Source: JAVZLQ01 sp049972525
GTDB taxonomy: Archaea > Thermoproteota > Bathyarchaeia > Bathyarchaeales > Bathycorpusculaceae
DNA length: 64,000 bases
Assembly: GCA_049972525.1 (NCBI GenBank)
Contig: JBMFKI010000004.1
Span: forward strand, 42,923-106,922
Reading direction: 5' to 3'
Below the pieces are notes generated by a model. It was given only the letters and a program-made list of their open reading frames with translations, was not told the DNA's origin and did not search any database. Of the stretch, positions 24,790-33,609 are shown in pieces. The position numbers and the translations under genes were made by a program. Numbering within the stretch: position 1 is the stretch's first letter; every line of letters starts with the position of its first letter.

Positions 24790-27156
24790 ATGGAGAAGAA
24801 GAATCAGCGCATTGGAATTTTTGTTTGCGAGTGCGGCGGGAACATAGGCGACGTGGTGGACGTTAAGGCTGTCGTTGAAGCTGTTAAAAACTGGAAAAGT
24901 GTCGTCGTAGCTAAACAGCACAAGTATTTGTGTTCAAAACCAGCTCAAGAAATGATAATAGAAGCCATAAAAAAGAACAATCTGGACCGCGTTATCGTTG
25001 CAAGTTGCACACCACGCATGCACTTGCCCACTTTCCAAAGCGTCTTAGAAAGGGCTGGATTAAACCCTTACATGCTCGAGTTCGTAAATATCCGCGAACA
25101 AAGCTCATGGGTTCACGGCCCACACGCATCAGCAGAAGCCACAAGAAAAGCTATAAGCCTTATCCGAGGCGGATATGAACGAAGTTTCGAGCTTGAACCA
25201 CTAGAACCAGTAAGCGAGAAAGGCTCAAGGGAAATCCTCATAGTCGGCGGGGGAATAGCTGGTATAACAGCTGCACTTGAGCTTGGATATTTGGGTTATA
25301 AGGTTCACCTTGTTGAGCGAAAGCCAAGCATAGGCGGTAACATGGCGAAACTTACAAAGGTTTTCCCCACTTTAGACTGCGCCCAATGTATCTTAACGCC
25401 GAGAATGGCTGAAGTTGGAAGAAACCAAAATGTCAACTTGCTCACATACGCTGAAGTGCAGGAAGTAAGCGGGCGACCTGGCAATTATAAGGTTAAGGTT
25501 TTCATGAAGCCTAGAGGTGTTGACGTTGAAAAATGCAGAAGCTGCGGCGTATGCGCAAAAGTTTGCCCAGTTACCGTTCCAGACGAATTTAATGAAGGCT
25601 TAGCTCAAAGAAAAGCAGCTTACATAGAGTTTCCGCAGGCTGTACCATCAGCCTACACTATAGATTTCAACGCCTGCAACAAATGCCGAAAATGCGAACA
25701 GCTTTGCCCAGCAAAAGCCATAAACATAGACGACCAAGGCAAGGTCGTTGAACTAAACGTTGGCGCAATAATCCTAGCTGCGGGATATCAGCTTTATGAT
25801 GCGCGGAAACTGGAAATTTATGGTTATGGCACGTATAAAGATGTTATAACAATGATGGAACTTGAAAGACTCACATCAGCAACTGGACCAACAGGAGGCT
25901 TCGTTAAAAAGGCTGATGGAAGTGATGTGCGGAAAATGGCGATTGTCCTCTGCGCTGGTTCACGTGACAAGAATTACATTCCATATTGCAGCCGCATATG
26001 CTGCATGTACTCACTTAAACAGGCTTTTGTACTTAAGAAAATGCTCGGAATAGACGTTACAATCTACTACATCGACATTAGAGCAACTGGAAAAGGTTAT
26101 GAGGACCTGTATTGGCGAGACCAAGAGGCAGGCGTCCTCTTCATCAAGGGTAAAGTAGCTGAAATCTACAGGAACAACGCCAATGGTAAGCTTGTGGTTT
26201 TGGCTGAAGACACGTTGACAGGCGAGGTGCGTGAAGACGAGTACGACATGGTTGCCTTGGCTACGCCAATGGTTCCATCAGCTGGGCTTAAAGAACTAGC
26301 CGAAAAGATGAAAGTGGCTGTTGGCGAAGACGGTTTCATAACTGAAAAGCATCCAAAACTTGACCCTGTAGATTCACTTGTTGCTGGAATATTCGCTTGC
26401 GGTTGCACACTAAGCCCGAAAGATGTGAGGGACACTGTTTCGGATGGTTTAGGCGCAGCAGCCAAGGCTGCACTCTTCCTAAAAAGTGAATATGTAACAA
26501 CAAGTCCGGAAAAAGCCTATGTCATTACGGATTTGTGTAACGGATGCCAAGCATGCATACCTGTATGTCCAGTTAACGCAATAAGGATGGTTGAAGGCAA
26601 AGCGAAGATAGACCCATTCCAATGCACTGGATGTGGCGCGTGCGTACCAACATGTCCACAAGAGGCAATAGACTTCAAGAACGCAACGACAAAGCAGATT
26701 CTCGCCACTTTAAGGGGGGTTTTAGCTGAAAAGCAGGCTGGCGAAGTGCGAATAATAGCCTTCGTCGACAAGAACGTTGGGTATACTGGAATGGACTTCT
26801 TGGGGTTGGATAGAACTAACTATCCGGAAAACATTCGCATCGTGGCTGTTCCCTCAACAGCAATTTTAGGACTGAAACATGTTCTATACGCTTTTGCTTA
26901 CGGTGCTGACGGCATCCTCGTAATTGAGGGGCAAGAGGAAATTGACGAAAAATTCACGAAAAAACGAATGATTGACATGGGAAGGGAACTGGCCAAATAC
27001 GGCATAGAATCAATGCGGGTGCGCTATAGCTATGTTCCGCTGCCAGTTTACAAGAAGGCAGCAGAACTTTTTACAATGTTCACTGATAGAATAAAGAAGT
27101 TTGGACCAGTCGCTGAGGAAAAAAGAAATAACATAAAGCAGCAACTAAAAATTTAA
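24790..27156 (+). CDS. hdrA: HdrA with a cysteine-free MvhD-like C-terminal domain, next to ETF
   Basis: 788 residues from the ATG at 24790 (GGAG nine bases upstream; in-frame ATG at 24775 possible). The N-terminal module keeps FVCECG, YLC and ASC, but the usual DQCSW reads EQSSW. The FAD motif GGGIAG is near 155, DCAQC near 195, internal ferredoxin motifs near 250-310 and two more near 580-630. From about 660 to 770 the chain follows MvhD (YPENIRIVAVPS, YAFAYGADGILV), yet every cluster cysteine is replaced (FVD, KNV, VPS, IEG). It therefore cannot carry the MvhD [2Fe-2S] cluster. It leads into etfBA and two acyl-CoA dehydrogenases, so electrons may reach its flavin from ETF instead. Confidence 0.9.
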   Translation: MEKKNQRIGIFVCECGGNIGDVVDVKAVVEAVKNWKSVVVAKQHKYLCSKPAQEMIIEAIKKNNLDRVIVASCTPRMHLPTFQSVLERAGLNPYMLEFVNIREQSSWVHGPHASAEATRKAISLIRGGYERSFELEPLEPVSEKGSREILIVGGGIAGITAALELGYLGYKVHLVERKPSIGGNMAKLTKVFPTLDCAQCILTPRMAEVGRNQNVNLLTYAEVQEVSGRPGNYKVKVFMKPRGVDVEKCRSCGVCAKVCPVTVPDEFNEGLAQRKAAYIEFPQAVPSAYTIDFNACNKCRKCEQLCPAKAINIDDQGKVVELNVGAIILAAGYQLYDARKLEIYGYGTYKDVITMMELERLTSATGPTGGFVKKADGSDVRKMAIVLCAGSRDKNYIPYCSRICCMYSLKQAFVLKKMLGIDVTIYYIDIRATGKGYEDLYWRDQEAGVLFIKGKVAEIYRNNANGKLVVLAEDTLTGEVREDEYDMVALATPMVPSAGLKELAEKMKVAVGEDGFITEKHPKLDPVDSLVAGIFACGCTLSPKDVRDTVSDGLGAAAKAALFLKSEYVTTSPEKAYVITDLCNGCQACIPVCPVNAIRMVEGKAKIDPFQCTGCGACVPTCPQEAIDFKNATTKQILATLRGVLAEKQAGEVRIIAFVDKNVGYTGMDFLGLDRTNYPENIRIVAVPSTAILGLKHVLYAFAYGADGILVIEGQEEIDEKFTKKRMIDMGRELAKYGIESMRVRYSYVPLPVYKKAAELFTMFTDRIKKFGPVAEEKRNNIKQQLKI

Positions 27157-27170
27157 ATTCATTTTTCTTC
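27157..27170 (+). terminator. T-rich tract after hdrA
   Basis: The hdrA stop region is followed by ATTCATTTTTCTTCC, a T-run of the kind used for archaeal termination. No stem-loop is evident. A new TATA-like element follows before etfB. Confidence 0.3.
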
Positions 27171-27226
27171 CACACTTCATGCATTTCTCTACGTGTTGAT
27201 GTGGAAAAACTAGAAAAGAAAGCAAA

Positions 27227-27236
27227 AATTATATGA
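27227..27236 (+). promoter_or_regulatory. TATA-like promoter before etfB
   Basis: AATTATATGA lies about 25 bases before a predicted start near 27257, leaving a leader that contains GAGAGGAG (27267-27274) ahead of the etfB TTG at 27282. Confidence 0.4.
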
Positions 27237-27281
27237 AAATGGTTTGTTTATCCTCTCTTCAATTTGGAGAGGAGAAAAGCT

Positions 27282-28070
27282 TTGGACATAATTGTTTGTG
27301 TTAAACACGTCCCAGAAACCGCTGAGGCGGAGCTAAAAATTGATGTAAACGGAAAAACCATAGAAAAGTCGGGATTGGTCTTTGACATCAACGAGTGGGA
27401 CGACTACGCATTAGAGGAGGCAGTGCGCATAAAAGAGAAACTGGGCGGAACGGTCACAGCGATAACAGTTGGCGCTGAAGATTCTGACAGTACACTGCGC
27501 AAGTGCTTAGCCCGCGGCGCAGACAGAGCAATACGCTTAACAGACCCAAAATTTGAGGGCTCAGATGGCTACGCAACAGCAAAACTACTCTGCAGCGTAA
27601 TCAAGAACATGCATTACGATTTGATTTTGACCGGTTTTCAGGCTGGAGATGACGGTTACTCAATGGTTGGTCCAATACTGGCTGAGTTGCTTGGAATACC
27701 GCACGCAACGCTTGTTAAAAAAATTGAGTTGAGCGCTGACACTGCAAGGGTTAATCGTGAACTTGAAGGTGGATTGGAAGAAGTTGTTGAGGTTAAGCTT
27801 CCAGCACTTTTCGCTGTTCAAACAGGCATAAATGAGCCACGCTACGTTTCGATAATGGGCATCCGCAAGGCAATGCAGAAAGAGATAAAAGTCATGAATT
27901 TAGCGGAAACAGGCTTAAGCGAAGCGGATGTTGGTGAAGCGGGTTCATGGCTCAAAATAGAGAAACTTTACGTTCCTCCAGTTGAAAAACAAGCAGAATT
28001 CCTCAAAGGAAGCCCAGACGAAGTTGCAGCGAAAATTGTTGAAATCCTCAAGTCAAGGGGGCTGATATAA
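27282..28070 (+). CDS. etfB: Electron transfer flavoprotein beta subunit
   Basis: 262 residues from a TTG with GAGAGGAG seven bases upstream; the family begins here (DIIVCVKHVPET), so the longer TTG at 27264 is rejected. It has the ETF-beta signature near residues 110-140 (DLILTGFQAGDDGYSMVGP) and a typical N-terminal Rossmann-like fold. With EtfA it binds FAD and accepts electrons from acyl-CoA dehydrogenases. One base separates its stop from the etfA start. AMP versus bifurcating-type FAD binding cannot be decided by eye. Confidence 0.93.
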   Translation: MDIIVCVKHVPETAEAELKIDVNGKTIEKSGLVFDINEWDDYALEEAVRIKEKLGGTVTAITVGAEDSDSTLRKCLARGADRAIRLTDPKFEGSDGYATAKLLCSVIKNMHYDLILTGFQAGDDGYSMVGPILAELLGIPHATLVKKIELSADTARVNRELEGGLEEVVEVKLPALFAVQTGINEPRYVSIMGIRKAMQKEIKVMNLAETGLSEADVGEAGSWLKIEKLYVPPVEKQAEFLKGSPDEVAAKIVEILKSRGLI

Positions 28071-28071
28071 A

Positions 28072-29061
28072 ATGGCGGAAATTTTCGTTTTAACAGAACA
28101 TAGGCAAGGGCAGATACGGGACATAACGTATGAGATGCTGACGAAGGGCAAGGAGACAGCTGAAAAGTTAAACGCTGAGCTAACTGCGGTTATGCTTGGC
28201 AAGGATGTTAAGGAAAAGGCGAAGGAACTTTCTGAATACGCTGAAAAAGTTTTGGTTGTTGAAAATGCTAAACTTGAAAACTTCAATTCTGAAGTTTACC
28301 AAAAGGTGCTCTCAAACCTAATCAGAGAACAAAAGCCAACATTAACAATGGTTGGACACACTTCTTATGGCGTGGAACTTGCCCCAAGACTTGCAGCATC
28401 GCTTAATATTCCGTTAGCAACAGACTGCATAGATCTAACATTTGAAGGTAAAAACCTCACGGTTACTAGGCAGATGTACGGAGGAAAAGTTAACGTTAAG
28501 GCTACGCTTAAAGAGGCAGAAGGCTACATGGTCACTGTGCGCCAAGCAGCCTTCACAGCCAAAAAACCCCAGCCACCACTAAACGGCGAAATAATAGAAA
28601 AACCAGCACTATTAACAGAGGAAATAACGGCAAAACGCTTTGTAGAATATGTTCTGCCGCCACCTGGAGGCGTAGACATAACAGCAGCAGAGAAGCTTGT
28701 CGGCATTGGAAGAGGCATAAAAGACCAGGCGAACATGCCTATAATTGAAGAGTTTGCAAAGGCTTTAGGCGCTGTGCTTGCGTGCTCAAGACCAGTTGTG
28801 GATAAGGGTTGGCTTCCAAGCGACCGTCAAGTGGGCAGTTCAGGAAAAACCGTGAAACCGAAACTTTACATAGCGGTTGGCATAAGCGGTGCCTTCCAGC
28901 ATGTTCTAGGAATGAAGAACTCTGATTTGATTATAGCAATAAACAAAGATCCAAACGCGCCGATATTTAACTTCTCAGACTACGGCATAGTGGATGACTT
29001 ATTCAAGGTTATTCCAGCGCTAAAGAATAAGATAAACGAGTTAAAAGAACAAAAAGCATAG
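28072..29061 (+). CDS. etfA: Electron transfer flavoprotein alpha subunit
   Basis: 329 residues. The C-terminal FAD domain is clear: CSRPVVDKGW near 241-250, then RQVGSSGKTV, GISGAFQH and a final NKDPNAPIFNFSDYGIVDD. It pairs with EtfB directly upstream and is followed after 28 bases by an acyl-CoA dehydrogenase. No extra iron-sulfur domain is fused, so a separate protein must take the electrons; the HdrA or HdrD-like neighbours are candidates. Confidence 0.95.
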   Translation: MAEIFVLTEHRQGQIRDITYEMLTKGKETAEKLNAELTAVMLGKDVKEKAKELSEYAEKVLVVENAKLENFNSEVYQKVLSNLIREQKPTLTMVGHTSYGVELAPRLAASLNIPLATDCIDLTFEGKNLTVTRQMYGGKVNVKATLKEAEGYMVTVRQAAFTAKKPQPPLNGEIIEKPALLTEEITAKRFVEYVLPPPGGVDITAAEKLVGIGRGIKDQANMPIIEEFAKALGAVLACSRPVVDKGWLPSDRQVGSSGKTVKPKLYIAVGISGAFQHVLGMKNSDLIIAINKDPNAPIFNFSDYGIVDDLFKVIPALKNKINELKEQKA

Positions 29062-29089
29062 CCTACTACTCAACCGGAGGAAGAAACAA

Positions 29090-30244
29090 ATGGAGTTTAA
29101 AATGACAGAGGAACAGCTTGAAATCAAAAAGGCAGCCAAAGAGTTCGCGGAAAAGGAGTTCACACCAGAACTAGCACTAGAATACGACCAAAAAGAAGAG
29201 TTCCCAATGACACTATATAAAAAGGCTGCACAGCTGGGTTTTACGGGAATGCGCATACCACAAGAATATGGCGGACAAGGCTACGGCGTGCTTGAAGATT
29301 GCATAGTCGTAGAAGAATTTTGCAGAGTGGACCCTGGACTAGGCGTGGCGGTATCCCTTGGAAACCTAATGGTTCCAGATGTTCTCCTAAAACATGGCAC
29401 GGAACAGCAAAAAGAGAAGTATATTCCGCCACTGGCGAAAGGCGAAAAAGTAGCTGCAGCAGCCTTCACAGAGCCGGAACATGGAAGCGACATAACACGG
29501 ATGAATACAACCGCAATAAAAAGTGGAAACGAGTGGATAATTAATGGCAACAAACAGTTCATAACAAATGCGCCAATAGCAGACACGTTCATAATACTGT
29601 GTCAAACAGACCCGAACGCCCAGCCATCACACAGAGGACAAAGCCTGTTTCTAGTAGAAAAGGGCATGTCAGGACTGGATGCAACGAAGTTGCATAGGAA
29701 GATGGGGATAAAACCATGCGTTACTGGCTCACTTGCACTCAGCGACTTAAGAGTGCCGGAAGCAAACCTTGTCGGCGAATTGAATAAGGGATTCTATTAT
29801 GCTTTGGAGCTTTTTGACGGAACAAGAATAACAGTTGCAGCCCAAGCCGTAGGCATGGCACAAGGAGCATTTGAACGTGCATTGAACTATGCGAGAACAC
29901 GAAAACAGTTCGGTCAACCAATAATAAACTTTCAAGCAGTGTCATTCAAGTTAGCTGAGATGACGATGAAGATTGAGGCTGCCCGCTTGATGACGTATAA
30001 GGCTGCTTGGCTTTATGACAACGAAAAGCCTAACCCCGCGGCAACATCAATGGCTAAAGCCTACGCGAGTCGTGTGGCAATGGAAGTTACAGATGATGCT
30101 ATACAAATCCTTGGTGGATATGGATATTTGGCTGATTACCATGTTGAACGTTTCCACCGCTGCGCAAAGATAACGGAAATCTATGAGGGCACAACGGAAG
30201 TTCAGAAACTAACAATAGTCAATTTCCTACAGAAACAGGCGTAA
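29090..30244 (+). CDS. Acyl-CoA dehydrogenase (first copy)
   Basis: 384 residues, normal length. Signatures are present: AAAFTEPEHGSD near 122-134, the FAD-binding QFGQPIINFQ near 273, GGYGYLADY near 343 and the catalytic base in IYEGTTEVQK near 364-370. It oxidises acyl-CoA to enoyl-CoA and reduces ETF. It follows etfA by 28 bases with GGAGG before the ATG. It is a clear paralogue of the gene at 31536-32690, same length and closely alike, so the two probably differ in chain length or branching preference. Confidence 0.93.
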   Translation: MEFKMTEEQLEIKKAAKEFAEKEFTPELALEYDQKEEFPMTLYKKAAQLGFTGMRIPQEYGGQGYGVLEDCIVVEEFCRVDPGLGVAVSLGNLMVPDVLLKHGTEQQKEKYIPPLAKGEKVAAAAFTEPEHGSDITRMNTTAIKSGNEWIINGNKQFITNAPIADTFIILCQTDPNAQPSHRGQSLFLVEKGMSGLDATKLHRKMGIKPCVTGSLALSDLRVPEANLVGELNKGFYYALELFDGTRITVAAQAVGMAQGAFERALNYARTRKQFGQPIINFQAVSFKLAEMTMKIEAARLMTYKAAWLYDNEKPNPAATSMAKAYASRVAMEVTDDAIQILGGYGYLADYHVERFHRCAKITEIYEGTTEVQKLTIVNFLQKQA

Positions 30245-30296
30245 CAATCCACACTTTCTTCTTTCTATTTTAAACTTACTGACGTGTTATTTCAAA

Positions 30297-30306
30297 ACTT
30301 TTATAC
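30297..30306 (+). promoter_or_regulatory. TATA-like promoter before hydroxyacyl-CoA dehydrogenase
   Basis: ACTTTTATAC lies about 25 bases before a predicted start near 30326; AAGGAGGAG at 30335-30343 then precedes the TTG start at 30349. Confidence 0.4.
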
Positions 30307-30348
30307 TCTTTCAACCACATTTACATTCTCTAAAAAGGAGGAGATATT

Positions 30349-31539
30349 TTGGCGGTTGGAAAAATCCAAAAAGCGGTAGTTATAGGTTCTGGAGCTATGG
30401 GACATGGAATCGCGCAGCTTCTAGCAATGACTGGACACAATGTTACAATGGTTGACGTAAGCGACGAGTTTCTCCAAAAGGGTATGGAGAAAATCAAATG
30501 GAGCCTTGAAAAGTTTGTTGAGAAGAAAAGGATTAGACGTGAAGACGCTGACGCTGCATTAGCTAGGATAAGCACAACAACAAGTTACGAGCAGGCGGCG
30601 AAAGACATTGACTTAGCAATAGAGGCAGTCCCGGAAAACATAGAGCTGAAAAAGAAGGTTTTCGCAACAGTTGACGCAGTGGCGCCTCCGCAAGCGATTT
30701 TAGCGTCAAACACTTCAACGCTGAGCATAACGGAGATGGGAAAAGCCACAAAACGCTCAGACAAAGTTGCTGGAATGCACTTCTTCAATCCACCGCAACT
30801 AATGGCTCTTGTGGAAGTGATAAAAGGTGAAGGAACAAGCCAAGAAACGCTAAACACACTTGTAGAGCTTGCAAAAAAGCTTGGAAAAACGCCAGTAGTA
30901 GTGCGGAAAGACGTTAGGGGCTTTATAGTCAACAGAATTTTAGGCGCAGTTTTCAACGAGGCATTCTGGGCTTACTATAGAGGAGAAACGACAAAGGAAG
31001 GAATAGATGCTTCAGTAAAATATACGGGTGGTTTTCCAATGGGATGGTTTGAACTTGCAGACTTTGTTGGTCTGGACATAGCTTATGAAGTTGGTAAAAT
31101 ACTCTATGATGCCTACGGTGAGAGAATGAAGCCATGCGCAGAAGTGATTGAACCACTAGTAAAGGAACGCAAGTTCGGACAAAAAACAGGCGTAGGCTTC
31201 TACGACTGGACAAAGGGGAGACCACGCATACCATTCAACCTACTCGAGGAATACGATGTTGAAAGATCGTGGGCTGTAGCCGCAAACGAGGCGGCATGGC
31301 TCATACATGATGATGCCGCAAACCCAGAAGACATAGATACTGGAATGAAGCTCGGCACTTATTGGCCTTCAGGTCCCTGCGAATACGCTGACAAGGTTGG
31401 TTTAGATGTTATACTGAGCAAATTGAAGGAGCTGTATACCAAATATAACATAGAAATGTATAAGCCCTGTCCGCTGCTTGAAGATTACGTTAGCAAGGGC
31501 TGGACTGGGAAAAAGGCCGGTAGGGGGTTCTACCAATGA
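30349..31539 (+). CDS. 3-hydroxyacyl-CoA dehydrogenase
   Basis: 396 residues from a TTG with AAGGAGGAG upstream. NAD motif GSGAMG near residue 13-18, catalytic HFFNPP near 140-145, then a first C-terminal helical domain (residues 185-285) and a second short copy of it (about 300-396, ending GWTGKKAGRGFYQ). It oxidises 3-hydroxyacyl-CoA to 3-ketoacyl-CoA with NAD. No enoyl-CoA hydratase is fused; that activity is separate at 32743. Its stop overlaps the next gene by 4 bases. Confidence 0.94.
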   Translation: MAVGKIQKAVVIGSGAMGHGIAQLLAMTGHNVTMVDVSDEFLQKGMEKIKWSLEKFVEKKRIRREDADAALARISTTTSYEQAAKDIDLAIEAVPENIELKKKVFATVDAVAPPQAILASNTSTLSITEMGKATKRSDKVAGMHFFNPPQLMALVEVIKGEGTSQETLNTLVELAKKLGKTPVVVRKDVRGFIVNRILGAVFNEAFWAYYRGETTKEGIDASVKYTGGFPMGWFELADFVGLDIAYEVGKILYDAYGERMKPCAEVIEPLVKERKFGQKTGVGFYDWTKGRPRIPFNLLEEYDVERSWAVAANEAAWLIHDDAANPEDIDTGMKLGTYWPSGPCEYADKVGLDVILSKLKELYTKYNIEMYKPCPLLEDYVSKGWTGKKAGRGFYQ

Positions 31540-32690
31540 AATTCGAATTGACGGAAGAGCAAATTGGAATTGTAAACGCCGTTAGAGAATTTTGCCAAAA
31601 AGAGTTTAAGCCAGAACTAGCCTTGGAGCTTGACAAGAAAGAAGAGTTTCCAATTGAAATCTACAAGAAAGCGGCACAACTGGGTTTCACAAGCATGTTC
31701 TTCCCAGAGGAGTACGGTGGGCAAGGCTATGGGCTTCTAGAAGTATGCCTAGTTATCGAAGAAATGTGCCGTGCAGACTCCTCATTAGGAGTGGCCGTTT
31801 CTAGTGGAAATTTCGGAAGCGATTTGATACTGGCTCATGGAACAAAGGAACAGAAGGAGAAGTATCTGCCCCCAATATGCAAAGGAGATTTCATATCAGC
31901 AGCAGCCTTCACAGAGCCGAACGTGAGTGGAAGCGACATAACACGCATGGAAACGACAGCAACAAAATATGGAAACGAATGGTGGATAAATGGGACAAAA
32001 ACTTTCATAACAAACGCGCCAATGGCAGACTTCATAGTTGTCCTAACACAAACAGACACAAAAGTGAGGCCAACATATAGAGGTGAAACACTGTTCGTAG
32101 TTGACAAGGGCACGTCTGGACTGGAAACAACGAAACTTCACAACAAAATGGGGATCAGGTGCTCGGTAACAGGCGAAGTTAAATTTGACAACGTCAAGGT
32201 GACAGACGCAGACATCGTTGGGGAACTAAACAGAGGATTCTACTACTCAATGGAGTTCTTCGACAAAACAAGAGTAGGCGTAGCAGCCCAAGCCGTAGGC
32301 ATGGCACAAGGAGCATGGGAAATCGCCTTCAAATATGCAAAGCAAAGAGAAGCTTTCGGACAGCCAATACTGCAACATGAACTTATAGGTTGTGGATTAG
32401 CAGAAGCCATGACGAAAATTGAGGCTGCAAGATGGCTAACTTATAGGGCTGCTTGGCTCATAGATGCTGGAAAGATGGATCCGATGGCAACGGCGATGGC
32501 GAAGCAATACGCAGGCAAGGTTGCAATGGAAGTCACCGATTTCGCAATTCAAACGCTTGGCGGATATGGATATTTGGGCGACTACCGTGTTGAGCGCTAC
32601 CATAGAGACGCAAAGATAACTGAAATTTACGAGGGAACAAGCGAAATCCAGAAGCTAACAGTGCTGAAGTATCTGCTCAGGAAATTCTAA
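31536..32690 (+). CDS. Acyl-CoA dehydrogenase (second copy)
   Basis: 384 residues. AAAFTEPNVSGSD near 122, EAFGQPILQHE near 273, GGYGYLGDY near 343 and IYEGTSEIQK near 364 give the full acyl-CoA dehydrogenase signature including the catalytic Glu. It shares most of its length with the copy at 29090-30244, so a duplication within this cluster is likely. The ATG overlaps the upstream TGA (ATGA), meaning co-translation with the hydroxyacyl-CoA dehydrogenase. Confidence 0.93.
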   Translation: MKFELTEEQIGIVNAVREFCQKEFKPELALELDKKEEFPIEIYKKAAQLGFTSMFFPEEYGGQGYGLLEVCLVIEEMCRADSSLGVAVSSGNFGSDLILAHGTKEQKEKYLPPICKGDFISAAAFTEPNVSGSDITRMETTATKYGNEWWINGTKTFITNAPMADFIVVLTQTDTKVRPTYRGETLFVVDKGTSGLETTKLHNKMGIRCSVTGEVKFDNVKVTDADIVGELNRGFYYSMEFFDKTRVGVAAQAVGMAQGAWEIAFKYAKQREAFGQPILQHELIGCGLAEAMTKIEAARWLTYRAAWLIDAGKMDPMATAMAKQYAGKVAMEVTDFAIQTLGGYGYLGDYRVERYHRDAKITEIYEGTSEIQKLTVLKYLLRKF

Positions 32691-32742
32691 GACATGAAAA
32701 GTGATAATAATTGCACACAACAAAATAGAGGATGGTGAAAAG

Positions 32743-33531
32743 ATGAGTAAAGCATATGAAACTGTAAAAGTGGAGAGGGAACAAAGCGTATTGTGGATAA
32801 CACTGAACAGGGCGCATAGGCTTAACGCCTTCAACGATGTCCTACTTGAAGAGCTAGGCGACGCTTTAGATACTGCTGAAAAAGATCCGTCAGTTAGGTG
32901 CGTCATAATAACAGGCGAAGGCGACAGAGCCTTCAGCGCGGGCGCAGACGTAACAATGTTTCCTAAAGCAACACCAGCCAAAGCAGAAGAATTCTCAAGA
33001 TTGGGACAGAAGACCTTCGGAAAAATAGAGGAGATGTCAAAACCAGTAATTGCGGCGATAAACGGCTTCGCCTTAGGCGGAGGGCTAGAGCTAGCCCTAG
33101 CATGTGACTTTAGAATAGCAGCGGAACATGCGGAACTTGGAAGCCCAGAAATAGGTTTAGGTTTAATTCCAGGATGGGGCGGAACACAGAGGCTCGTCAG
33201 AATTGTAGGCTTAGCAAAGGCGAAGGAGATGGTTATGCTTGGCGAGCGAATCAAAGCGGAAGATGCCCTAAAAATTGGTTTAGTTCACAAGGTTGTGCAT
33301 TTTGACAAGCTTAAAGATGAAACCCGATCCTTGGCGAACAAGATTGCTGAAGGGCCACCGATAGCCATGAAATATGCGAAGCATGCCATAAACTTTGGAA
33401 CACAAGTTCCATTGGAAGTTGGATTGCGCCTAGAGTCTGGGCTTATGGGCTTGGCGTTTTCAACCGAAGACTTGAAAGAAGGCGTGGAAGCGTTCATGTC
33501 GCGACGCAAAGCTGAATTCAAAGGAAAGTAA
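32743..33531 (+). CDS. Enoyl-CoA hydratase
   Basis: 262 residues. The oxyanion and active-site segments are clear: FSAGADV near 65, GFALGGGLELALACD near 105-120 and GSPEIGLGLIPGWGGTQRL near 132-150, both catalytic Glu residues included. It hydrates enoyl-CoA. The frame is open from a GTG at 32701, but GGTG five bases before the ATG at 32743 and the usual family start favour 32743. Confidence 0.94.
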   Translation: MSKAYETVKVEREQSVLWITLNRAHRLNAFNDVLLEELGDALDTAEKDPSVRCVIITGEGDRAFSAGADVTMFPKATPAKAEEFSRLGQKTFGKIEEMSKPVIAAINGFALGGGLELALACDFRIAAEHAELGSPEIGLGLIPGWGGTQRLVRIVGLAKAKEMVMLGERIKAEDALKIGLVHKVVHFDKLKDETRSLANKIAEGPPIAMKYAKHAINFGTQVPLEVGLRLESGLMGLAFSTEDLKEGVEAFMSRRKAEFKGK

Positions 33532-33553
33532 GCGTGAACATAAGCATCAATAA

Positions 33554-33578
33554 CTTTTTCTCCATCTTACCCTTTTTT
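33554..33578 (+). terminator. T-rich tracts after enoyl-CoA hydratase
   Basis: Two T-runs (ACTTTTTCTCC and CCCTTTTTTGA) follow the stop and end the acyl-CoA dehydrogenase transcript region; a TTTAAAATC element just after may start the thiolase transcript. Confidence 0.35.
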
Positions 33579-33609
33579 GATTTAATGTTTAAAATCAGAT
33601 GTGGTTAAA

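Noticed and set aside
29090..32690. Recent tandem duplication or assembly artefact of the two acyl-CoA dehydrogenases
   Set aside because: The copies are clearly related but differ throughout at protein and DNA level and are separated by a distinct gene, so this is old divergence.
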